DNA of 64,000 nucleotides from JACXTP01 sp963827905 (GTDB lineage Archaea; Thermoplasmatota; Thermoplasmata; Methanomassiliicoccales; UBA472). The position numbers were made by a program, and so were the translations under genes. The notes under the pieces were generated by a model. It searched no databases. It was not told the origin of the DNA and worked only from the letters and a program-made list of their open reading frames with translations. Below, piece after piece: positions 53,976-62,145 of this stretch (its first letter is position 1; each line of letters begins with the position of its first letter). The stretch is from the NCBI GenBank assembly GCA_963827905.1, contig CAWHCB010000008.1:97375-161374 (forward strand), given 5' to 3'.

Positions 53976-55907
53976 GTGGGAATCGTTCGATTGGGCAAGA
54001 TGCATCTGCGCTGGTGCGGATCGTGCAACGTACCAGTATTGGAAGCGGAGCAGTGCGGACGTTGCGGATGCGCCACCACCCAGGTGGAGATGACTCCTCC
54101 AGGCGATGCCCGGCCCGCCTTTGAACATGATGTCGATTTCATAAGGTCGCTCCTCGATGCCCAATTCGGAAGTGGGTCCGGTCAACGGGTCATCCCCGAT
54201 GGCAAGATAGTCCTGATGAGCAAGGTCCCAGGCGTGGACCGGATGGAGGAGGTGGTCCTGGACGGCGAGGTCCTCGGCACCTTGCGTTACGACCTTGGTG
54301 TCGGCTCTAGGTTCATCATGAGGGTCCCCGCCGCCCGCCGATTGCAGGGTTCGATGGGGAAGGGCATGGTAATGGTGGACGATGGCGCAGTGACGCCGAT
54401 CCTCACCAGCCACAATCTGATGGCCCCAGGCGTATTGCAGGCATTTGAAGGTATAGAGAAGGGCGACGAGGTCATCATGATTGACAGGTCCGGGAAGGCC
54501 CTGGCCACTGGAGTGGCGAGGATGGGCTCAACGGAGATGATGCTCAACGGAAAAGGGGTGGCGGTGAAGACCCGCTGGGCCGAGGCGGTACAGGACTTCG
54601 ACCCACGGCATGGGAAGGAGGATTGGGATATGGTCCTTGAGGCCAACGCCACCACGATGCAAGCCCGCATCGGTGAGGCGGTGGAATTCATAAAGAATAT
54701 CAGGTCGGAGAACGATATCCCGGCGGTGGTGTCCTTTTCAGGCGGGAAGGACAGTTTGGCATGCTTATTATTGACACGCGATGCTGGCCTCGATCTTCCG
54801 GTCTTCTTCATCGACACCGGATTGGAGTTCCCTGAAACCGTGACATACGTCCACCAGGTGGCGAAACATTACGGTCTGGACCTGATCGTGGAAAAGGCCC
54901 CAGAGAACGCCTTCTTCGGAAACCTAGAGTACTTCGGCCCTCCTGGGCGCGACTATCGCTGGTGTTGCAAGACCAACAAGCTCGGGCCTACGGTCAGGGC
55001 GATCATGCGCCATTTCCCCCAGGGCGTGCTATCGTTCATCGGTCAACGACGCTATGAGTCGGAGCAGAGAGCGGACAAGCCCAGAGTATGGCGGAACCCT
55101 TGGACCCCAGGACAGATCGGGGCCTCACCGATACAGAATTGGACCGCTTTGCATGTGTGGATCTATATCTTCATGCGCGATGCCCCCTTCAACCCCTGGT
55201 ACACCAAGGGACTGGACCGCATCGGCTGCTTCCTCTGCCCGGCATCGGACATGGCCGAGCTGGTCAACGTCGCCTCGCAGAGCGATGGCCTGAGACGATG
55301 GAACGTCTACCTGGAAGAATATTCTGAGAGCAAGCGTCTGCCCAAGGAGTGGGTCCGCCTCGGGCTTTGGAGATGGAAACGTTTGCCGCCCTCGATTAAG
55401 GAGGAGCTAGTGCGAAACGGCGTGAACGTCGAGGACCTGATGAGGCGCAAAGGGGCCCCAGTGGAAGGGGGACAAGAACGGCTGAAGTTGCATATGCAGG
55501 AGGGGTTCTCGCCCTGCATCGCCGGTTACAGCATCGAGGGGGCGTTCAACCGCGAACTTGATATGAAACGTGTCGCGAACGTGCTCAATATGGCCGGTGA
55601 GGTCACTACCAATGAATCAGAAGGATGGTGCTCGATCCCTGGCATCACCATGTTCCAGGAAGGGGTCATCATCGCCAAAGGGAAGGATCAGGAAAAGATA
55701 AGGGAAAAAATTGATATGGTGCGCAGACTCGTGGTTAAGGCCGAGGAATGCGTCGGTTGCGGGGTGTGCGTCGCCAGATGCAAAGAGGGTGCACTCATGC
55801 TCGACCGTGACAGGGTGGAAATTGAAGTTGGCCGATGTATCCACTGTGGCAGATGCATCGATCCCTGTCCTGCGGTCAGTTATGGCGACACCACCTTCGA
55901 CTTCTAG
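53976..55907 (+). CDS. Zinc ribbon-PUA-PAPS reductase (PP-loop)-ferredoxin fusion protein
   Basis: The 643-residue protein has, in order: a zinc ribbon (WCGSCNVPV, CGRCGC, about residues 14-38), a PUA-like RNA-binding region (RMEEVVLDGE, FEGIEKGDEVIMID), a PP-loop of the PAPS-reductase family (VSFSGGKDSLACLLL, FIDTGLEFPETV, DYRWCCKTNKLGP) and a C-terminal ferredoxin with CVGCGVCVARCKEGAL and CIHCGRCIDPCP. The start is GTG 53976, with TATA-like TTTAATA 27 bp upstream; ATG 54000 is internal. PAPS reductase reduces sulfate groups, but the RNA-binding PUA and ferredoxin suggest sulfur transfer to RNA. Function unproven; a lone gene. Confidence 0.85.
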   Translation: MGIVRLGKMHLRWCGSCNVPVLEAEQCGRCGCATTQVEMTPPGDARPAFEHDVDFIRSLLDAQFGSGSGQRVIPDGKIVLMSKVPGVDRMEEVVLDGEVLGTLRYDLGVGSRFIMRVPAARRLQGSMGKGMVMVDDGAVTPILTSHNLMAPGVLQAFEGIEKGDEVIMIDRSGKALATGVARMGSTEMMLNGKGVAVKTRWAEAVQDFDPRHGKEDWDMVLEANATTMQARIGEAVEFIKNIRSENDIPAVVSFSGGKDSLACLLLTRDAGLDLPVFFIDTGLEFPETVTYVHQVAKHYGLDLIVEKAPENAFFGNLEYFGPPGRDYRWCCKTNKLGPTVRAIMRHFPQGVLSFIGQRRYESEQRADKPRVWRNPWTPGQIGASPIQNWTALHVWIYIFMRDAPFNPWYTKGLDRIGCFLCPASDMAELVNVASQSDGLRRWNVYLEEYSESKRLPKEWVRLGLWRWKRLPPSIKEELVRNGVNVEDLMRRKGAPVEGGQERLKLHMQEGFSPCIAGYSIEGAFNRELDMKRVANVLNMAGEVTTNESEGWCSIPGITMFQEGVIIAKGKDQEKIREKIDMVRRLVVKAEECVGCGVCVARCKEGALMLDRDRVEIEVGRCIHCGRCIDPCPAVSYGDTTFDF

Positions 55908-55974
55908 GTCCCGATTGCCGAACATAAAGAACGGAAAAGGGGAGCTGCCGGCGCAGCTCGTTAGCCCCCGCGGA

Positions 55975-57291
55975 TCAGCGCACGAAGTCTATGTCATCGT
56001 CGTTGGACCGAGGCTGCTGGTACTGCGGCTGGGCCTTGGGCTGTTGATATGACCCCTGTGGCTGGGCCTTGGCACCGGGCTGCTGGGCCGGGCGGGCGTC
56101 CGGGCCCCTGCTCGACATTATGTACTGTGAGCGGGCACCGGTGACGATGAGGAGGATCTTGATGGTCCCCTCCAGCTCCGGGTCGATGCTGCATCCCCAG
56201 ATGATCCTTGCCCTGGGGCTGACGCTGTTGGAGATGATCTCGGCCGCCATCTGCGCCTCGCCGACGGTCATGTCCGGACCGCCGACCACACGTATGAGCG
56301 CTCCCTTGGCCTCCTTGAGGTCGACCTCGCCCAGCATGGGGGAGGTGAGGGCCTCGTGTACCGCCGCCTTGACGCGGTTGTCAGCATCCAGGTTTGCCTC
56401 GCCGATCCCCACGAAGGCTACCCCGCCCTCGTTCATGACGGTCTGGATATCGGCATAGTCGAGGTTGACCAGGCCGGGCTTGGTGATGATCTCGGTCAGA
56501 CCCTTTATGGTCTGCATGAGCACCTCGTCCGCCACCTTGAAGGCGGCGTCAACGGGCAGCTTGGGGACGAGCTCGAGAAGCTTGTCGTTCGGGATAACGA
56601 TGGTAGTGTCGCAGACCTGGCGCAATTTGTTCAGTCCAGATAGGGCGTTCTCCATCCTTACGGTCCCTTCGGCCTTGAACGGCAAGGTGACCACTCCGAT
56701 GGTGAGGGCGCGGACCTGGTTCTTTGCGATGTTGGCCACATAGTGAGCGGAACCGGTTCCGGTGCCGCCACCCATGCCAGCGGTGACGAAGGCGATGTTG
56801 GCGTTGGTCAGGAAATCGCGGATCTCCATGTCACTCTCACGGGCGGACTCCTCGCCCACCTCGGGCCTGGCTCCAGCGCCGAGACCACGGGTACGGGACT
56901 TGCCGATGAGGATCTTCCTCGGGGCACGCACCGTCAACAGGTGCTTGGCATCGGTGTTGATCGCGCAGAGCTGAGCGCCCTGGATTCCAGCATCGACACA
57001 GCGGTTGATGGTGTTGCAGCCACCGCCACCGCATCCGATGATCTTGATGCAGACGTCCAATTGGGCAGCGATGCGCAGGAGCTCCTCGTCTGAGGTGGAG
57101 GTCATCTGCGCCTGGGGCGCCCCATAGCTGGGGGCTGGCTGCGCCATCGGCTGAGGGGCCGGCTGGGGCATCGGTTGCGGCTCGGGTGCCATCTGTTGCT
57201 GAGGCATGGGCTGACCCTGAGCTCCGTTCTGTACGTTCTGGCCTTGGTACTTCGTACCGTTCAAAGCATTCTTTACCAATGAGCTTGGCAT
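55975..57291 (-). CDS. ftsZ: Cell-division GTPase FtsZ with Pro/Gln-rich insert
   Basis: The conserved N-terminal SLVKNALNG motif is followed by about 50 residues rich in Pro, Gln, Met and Ala (residues 13-62) and then the GTPase domain: IIGCGGGGCNTINR, AINTDAKHLL, the tubulin signature GMGGGTGTGSA, ITKPGLVNLDYADI (T7 loop) and a C-terminal Pro/Gln tail ending DDDIDFVR. It polymerises into the division ring. The insert between the N-terminal motif and GTPase core is unusual. ATG 57291 has AGGGATG before it and a TATA-like TTTATATT at 57328-57336. Confidence 0.95.
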   Translation of the reverse strand: MPSSLVKNALNGTKYQGQNVQNGAQGQPMPQQQMAPEPQPMPQPAPQPMAQPAPSYGAPQAQMTSTSDEELLRIAAQLDVCIKIIGCGGGGCNTINRCVDAGIQGAQLCAINTDAKHLLTVRAPRKILIGKSRTRGLGAGARPEVGEESARESDMEIRDFLTNANIAFVTAGMGGGTGTGSAHYVANIAKNQVRALTIGVVTLPFKAEGTVRMENALSGLNKLRQVCDTTIVIPNDKLLELVPKLPVDAAFKVADEVLMQTIKGLTEIITKPGLVNLDYADIQTVMNEGGVAFVGIGEANLDADNRVKAAVHEALTSPMLGEVDLKEAKGALIRVVGGPDMTVGEAQMAAEIISNSVSPRARIIWGCSIDPELEGTIKILLIVTGARSQYIMSSRGPDARPAQQPGAKAQPQGSYQQPKAQPQYQQPRSNDDDIDFVR

Positions 57292-57303
57292 AAGTGCATC
57301 CCT

Positions 57304-57320
57304 AACCCTAGGTAAGGGTT
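57304..57320. promoter_or_regulatory. 6-bp inverted repeat between TATA box and ftsZ start
   Basis: AACCCT and AGGGTT flank a 5-bp spacer between the TATA-like box (57328-57336) and ATG 57291, near where transcription should begin. A regulator bound here could block ftsZ transcription, or the repeat could form a small hairpin in the leader. Confidence 0.3.
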
Positions 57321-57383
57321 ACCGTCAATATAAAGATTACGAATAAAAATAAATGCTGGTAATACAAAAATGTGCAAAAAATA

Positions 57384-58547
57384 TCATTTTCCCGGAGATG
57401 TTACGGTCCTAGGTGCGATGTCCAAGAACAGACCGGGCCAAATGACCAGGAATATGCTCGGCGTCCCTTCCAACCCCTTCATGTTCGCCTGGAATATGTT
57501 CTCGGCGGAGAATGGGATGAAACTTGATGCCACCTTCAACAGTGCCAGAACGATCAGGTACATGGTCAGGCTGGCCGAGACCTCCCCTTGGGCCAGGCGG
57601 CTGGCCACGGACTCGTCGAAATAGGCATCGAGGTCCTTGAACAAGAATCGGTGCATCTCCTCCACCGCCCCATCCATATCGTTCTGAAGGGATTTGGTGC
57701 TCATCGATTCGATGGCCTTCCTGGTCAGGACCACCATCTCGATGTCCTTGGGGACCAATACCTTCGGCTCCAAGATGGGTCGCTGCCTCATGGACGATGA
57801 GATCAGCACGCCGAGGCTCCGCATCCTATCCTTGATCTCCACTTCCATGACGCGTTGGTCGATGAGGTCCTGGGCGACATCGAATTTGCGTGACCGGTTG
57901 ACCTTGACCGCCGTCAGGAGCGACTGTTCGATATGGGCGTCGTCCAGACCGATCTTCTCCAGTTCCGGCGCCATCCTTAGCATGTCCGCAAGATAGGTGT
58001 TCAAGGTCTCGCTGTTCTTATATCTCCTTCTCAGGAACTCCAGGCAGACACTGATGTCGCCGATGGCCTTGACCAGCTCGCCGTCCATGAACGATACTTT
58101 GGACAGGTCCATCAGGATCTCGATGTCACTGACATCCAGGTCCCTTTGCCTGGCCATCTCGATGAGCGAATAGGTTTGCTCGAAAAGAATGGGATATGGC
58201 CTCGCGGGGTCGCCCCAGATGTGGGGGACGCATATCGAGGCGCCCCGGCGCACCTCGATCGATGGGTGCGAGAGCCCGTCCAAGATCGCCTCTTGGGCCT
58301 CCTCCCGCTCCGCGATCCTACTCACCAGCAAGCGGACGTTGTCCCTAGCCTTGTCATTCACACAATCATAATGGCGCAACAGCATGATGGTGACGCTCCA
58401 TGGTTCACGGTCGGCCATCTCCATAACCCGGTTCTGGGTCCAGCGTCGCTCAAAGGCCAAAGGCGAGGCCAGTCGGCCCTCCAACGATGCCTCTAATTTG
58501 GAAACCTCGGTCCGAGGCAGGTCCAGTGAGCCTGAGTCCATCATCAT
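57384..58547 (-). CDS. HEAT-repeat-like protein with C-terminal membrane anchor, unknown
   Basis: The 387-residue protein is predicted almost all alpha-helical, with repeating paired helices (ILDGLSHPSIEVRRGASICV resembles a HEAT motif). A hydrophobic stretch LTMYLIVLALLKVASSFI near residue 335 and another near the end (GTPSIFLVIWPGLFLDIA) suggest one or two C-terminal membrane helices. I recognise no family. It lies directly upstream of ftsZ on the same strand (92-bp gap). A TATA-like box at about 58567-58575 lies 25-30 bp before the ATGATGATG start, so it is probably leaderless. A role in division or membrane organisation is speculative. Confidence 0.6.
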   Translation of the reverse strand: MMMDSGSLDLPRTEVSKLEASLEGRLASPLAFERRWTQNRVMEMADREPWSVTIMLLRHYDCVNDKARDNVRLLVSRIAEREEAQEAILDGLSHPSIEVRRGASICVPHIWGDPARPYPILFEQTYSLIEMARQRDLDVSDIEILMDLSKVSFMDGELVKAIGDISVCLEFLRRRYKNSETLNTYLADMLRMAPELEKIGLDDAHIEQSLLTAVKVNRSRKFDVAQDLIDQRVMEVEIKDRMRSLGVLISSSMRQRPILEPKVLVPKDIEMVVLTRKAIESMSTKSLQNDMDGAVEEMHRFLFKDLDAYFDESVASRLAQGEVSASLTMYLIVLALLKVASSFIPFSAENIFQANMKGLEGTPSIFLVIWPGLFLDIAPRTVTSPGK

Positions 58548-58743
58548 GCGACAATAATAACACCGAGGCGATTAATCTCTCTTTCGTGCACATTATCCAA
58601 TGTGTGAATGCAAATCTCTCATACATTTGCATATATCTGGTCTTTAGGTGCCGATCCGCTTTTTCATTTCTGGTGACTAACAGCGATAATTATTTTATTG
58701 GCTCAGCCCCATAAAGGACCGGGAAGTCCCATCGGGTCCTGTC

Positions 58744-59092
58744 ATGCAAGAGATCGCAAAGTTGAACAACATCATGGCGAAGATGAACAAGCTGGATAAC
58801 GTAACGACGGTCTTTGCCTCCTCACGGGCGGGGGTTTTCGCCATGGGTATGACACCGAAGATGACGGACCGGGCCATGTTCTCAGCCATCACCTCGATGA
58901 TGCTTGGGGGCGGCGGAGCAGATGGGCAGGGAGATGGGAGACGAGCTGAGCTATATCGTGCTCAATCTTATGGACTCCAAGATGGTCATATTGGGAGCGG
59001 GGCCGAAACATCTCATCGGCATCTTGGTCGACCCGAAGGGGGACCCGGAAAAGTTGGCGACCGAGGCGAAGGCCATCATTACCTCGACCTAG
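58744..59092 (+). CDS. Roadblock/LC7-domain protein, frame broken near 58912
   Basis: From ATG 58744 the protein reads MQEIAKLNNIMAKMNKLDNV, GVFAMGMTPKMTDRAMFSAI and MMLGG; about 58912 one surplus base in a G-rich run shifts the frame, which continues EQMGREMGDELSYIVLNLMD and AGPKHLIGILVDPKG to the stop at 59092. This is a single roadblock/LC7 domain (about 115 residues), the family that binds small Ras-like GTPases such as MglA. No GTPase gene is near. A short inverted repeat (GGACC and GGTCC) lies just before the start. Confidence 0.8.
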
Positions 59093-59122
59093 GCCATGTT
59101 GGCCCAGGAATGACGCCTATCT

Positions 59123-59785
59123 TCACATTTTCTTCATACCGCGTCCCATCCATTCTGAGACCGATTTCGCTACATATCCCATCGTATCGCCACCTGACCG
59201 ATGGGCCCCCCCGACCTCGGTCCGGTGCTGGAGGATGGCCTTGATGACGTCCTCCTTGGTCCGACAATCATCTGGCACAACGGTATAACCTGCCCCCAGG
59301 GATTGGTTGTCATGGGAGTCGCTCCCTCCAGTTATCGGAGCCCCAAGATTTTGAGCAAGTACCATGGCCTTCCGGTTCGAACCTGCCTCAGACCTAGCAT
59401 TGTGCGCCTCGATGGCGTCGAACGGTCGTCCCAGGATGTTCTTCTCTCCCAGCCCGGACCAGTAACGATATGGATGGGCGGCCACGGCGATGCCTCCCAC
59501 CTTGTGTATCGCCTCGATGGTGTCAAGGACCCCCATGTCTCGTTTGATGGGGTCGGTCACGTTCAAGGCCAAGATGTGCCCCCCGGCGCTGCTCACCTCG
59601 ACCGATGGGATCACTATGAATCCCTCCGGATGCATGTTCAGCGCTTCGCGGGCGCCGTCCACACTGTTGTGGTCCAATATCGCCGCGCCTCCGAAGCCCC
59701 GCTCCTTCAGGATGCGGATGATGTCCTCCACCTTGTTGCTGCCGTCCGAGGAGTGCTCTGTGTGCACGTGGAGATCGAACTTCAT
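59123..59785 (-). CDS. PHP-domain metal-dependent phosphoesterase
   Basis: The 220-residue protein has the four PHP motifs: FDLHVHTEHSSDG, ILDHNSVDG, IPSVEVSSAGGHILAL, and VAAHPYRYW with SDSHDN near the end. These bind three metals and hydrolyse phosphoesters; small PHP proteins of this kind act on nucleotides or sugar phosphates (RNase/AMP-type). The ATG overlaps the stop of metG by four bases (59782-59785), so the two are coupled. The link between a phosphoesterase and MetRS is context only. Confidence 0.88.
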   Translation of the reverse strand: MKFDLHVHTEHSSDGSNKVEDIIRILKERGFGGAAILDHNSVDGAREALNMHPEGFIVIPSVEVSSAGGHILALNVTDPIKRDMGVLDTIEAIHKVGGIAVAAHPYRYWSGLGEKNILGRPFDAIEAHNARSEAGSNRKAMVLAQNLGAPITGGSDSHDNQSLGAGYTVVPDDCRTKEDVIKAILQHRTEVGGAHRSGGDTMGYVAKSVSEWMGRGMKKM

Positions 59786-62007
59786 CTCACCTGTGCTCCG
59801 TTCCCCAGTTCACCATCGACGGTCACCACCACCCCTTTGGCGGTGAACAATGGCAATCCCTCCTTGGCATCGGGGGTAGGTAGGAATACCGCCACTTGAG
59901 ATGGGACATTGGTATTGACGGGGAACTTCACCTTGACCGGGCGACCGAGGTCCACCTCCCCTTCGGCCGTGACGTGCCCAGTGCGGATGATGAACTTCTG
60001 GAAGTCCTGGAAGCTCAGCAGCTTCTCGCCTTGGGGCAGGCCGCTGTCGACCGCCTCGCCTGGCTCAGCGCCATCACCGGGGGTCAGTGCGAACACCTTT
60101 CCGTCCATTTCCGCTGCCAGCATCATGCCTTGCGATTCGACGCCTCTTAGCTTCGCAGGTTGGAGGTTGGAGATGTAGACGATGCGCTTGCCCAGGAGCT
60201 GCTCCTTGGAGTAGTATCCCTTGAGGCCGGCGACCAGCTGTACCTCCTTGCCTGCGTCCAGCTTCAGGACGAACAGCTTGTCCGCATTGGGGTGGTCGTT
60301 CACGTCCAGCACCCTTGCCACCTTGAGGTTCAGCTTAGAGAACTCGGTGAAAGGGGCTCACCTCCTTCTCGGCCACGATCTTGTTGAATGCCGGACGGGG
60401 TGATTTCAGCTCCTGGCCTGCGTGCAGGGTCGCATCGATCTGCGCCCATGAGCCCATGCCGATCGCACCCTTCTGGCCCATGGTGTCCCACACCTCGTTG
60501 GCGGAGCGGGGCAGGAAGGGATAGCTCATCACGGCCAGCGCCTTGACTATCTCCAGGTTGAGATGGAGCATGGCACCGCAGCGTGGCTTGTCGCTCTTCA
60601 CCAACGCCCATGGCGCCACCGCATCGAAGAAGCGATTTCCGAACTGGGCCAGGTCCATTACCGCCTTCAAGGCCTTCTTGAACTGGCAGGTGGATAGGTG
60701 GGTCTCCACGTCCACCTTGCATGCGACTATGGCGTCGTACACCTCCTGGCGTTCCTTCTCCGTGCCCTAGCATCGGCAGCTCCGGGATCGAACCGAAGTT
60801 CTTCTGGGTGAAACTTAGCACCCGGTGATAGTAGTTGCCCAGCGTCGCCACCAGTTCGTTGTTGATCTTGGCGTCGAAGTCCTCCCAGGAGAAATCGGCG
60901 TCCTTGCCCTCGGGCATGTTGACCGTCAGATAGTAACGCACCAGGTCCGAGTCGAACTTCTTCAGGAAACTGGGGACGTCCACGCCGACGCCACGGCTCT
61001 TGGAGAACTTCTCCCCCTTGAACGTCAGCCACTCGTTGGCTGGCACGTCGTAGGGGAGGTTGAGGCCGCCATAACCAAGCAGGATGGCAGGCCAGATGAT
61101 GGTGTGGAACGGTATGTTGTCCTTGCCCAGGAAGTAGTAGGAACGGACCTCGGGGTCGGTCCAGAACTCCTTCCATGCGTCCGGTCGTTCCGATGGACTT
61201 GGCCCATTCCTTGGAAGCGGATAGGTAACCGATCACCGCCTCGAACCAGACGTATATGACCTTGTCCTCGTAACCTGGCACGGGCACGGGCACGCCCCAG
61301 CTCATGTCCCTGGTGACGGCTCGGTCGATAAGACCGGCCTGGAGCCAGTTCTGGGTGAAGAGCTGAACGCTCGGTCTCCAATAGTCCTTGTTGGAGACGT
61401 ACTCGAGCAAGGGCTTCTCGAACTCGCTCAGTCTGAAGGAAGAAGTGCTCCGTCTCGCGAAGCTCAGGCTCGGTTCCGCAGTTGGTGCACTTGGCCCCGA
61501 CCAGGTCGCCCGCTTCGTGGGTGGTGCCGCAGGCCTCGCACTGATCGCCGCGGGACCGCTCATTGCCACATTTGCCGCATGCTCCGATGACGTAACGGTC
61601 CGGAAGGAACTTGGCGCATCGGGGACAATAATACTGCATCGTGCCCTTCTTCACCAGATAGCCCTTTGTCCAGCAAGGTCATGAATACGTCCTGCACCAC
61701 TTCGAAGTGGTTCTCGGTGTGGGTCTTGGTGAAGAGGCTGAACTCGATCCCCAGGTCCTCGATGGCCTTCTTGTTGATGCGGTGATATCGCTCGGCCACC
61801 TCCTCCGGTGTGGTGCCCTCCTTCTCCGCGGTTACGGTCACGGGGGTTCCGTGCTGGTCGGATCCGGAGACCATCAGCACCTCGTTCCCCTTGAGGATGT
61901 TGTAATTTCGCGAAGATGTCCGGGGGGAGCAACGAACCGGTCACATGACCGAGGTGGATCGCGCTGTTAGAATAGGGCCAAGCCACACAGACCAATACCT
62001 TTACCAT
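59782..62007 (-). CDS. metG: Methionyl-tRNA synthetase with C-terminal tRNA-binding domain, about six frame breaks
   Basis: Pieces in several frames join into one MetRS of about 740 residues: VCVAWPYSNSAIHLGHVTGS (HIGH), MVSGSDQHGTPVTV, zinc knuckles CPRC, CGKCG, CEACG, CTNCG, WGVPVPVPGYEDKVIYVWF, the KMSKS equivalent KFSKSRGV, and a helical anticodon domain. The last 180 residues are a tRBD (VARVLDVNDHPNADKLFVLK, GMMLAAEMDG) as in Arc1p/Trbp111. Breaks lie near 61905, 61660, 61437, 61183, 60765 and 60350. It charges tRNA-Met. Divergent from RLI; overlaps the PHP gene. Confidence 0.92.
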
Positions 62008-62145
62008 GGGATCGGCTCAGAATCGTGCACCTATGATTTAAACTTAACAACAATTGCCAGTTCGTCCTTGGAATCGTAGATGGGCCGAAATGCGCCTGAA
62101 GTTGTGGCAGTCATATTTTTATCGGACCTCAATGTTCGCCTTAGC

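Noticed and set aside
636..62007. Programmed frameshifting as the cause of the many frame breaks
   Set aside because: The sites share no slippery sequence or common codon context and they fall in unrelated housekeeping genes; sequence error explains them more simply.
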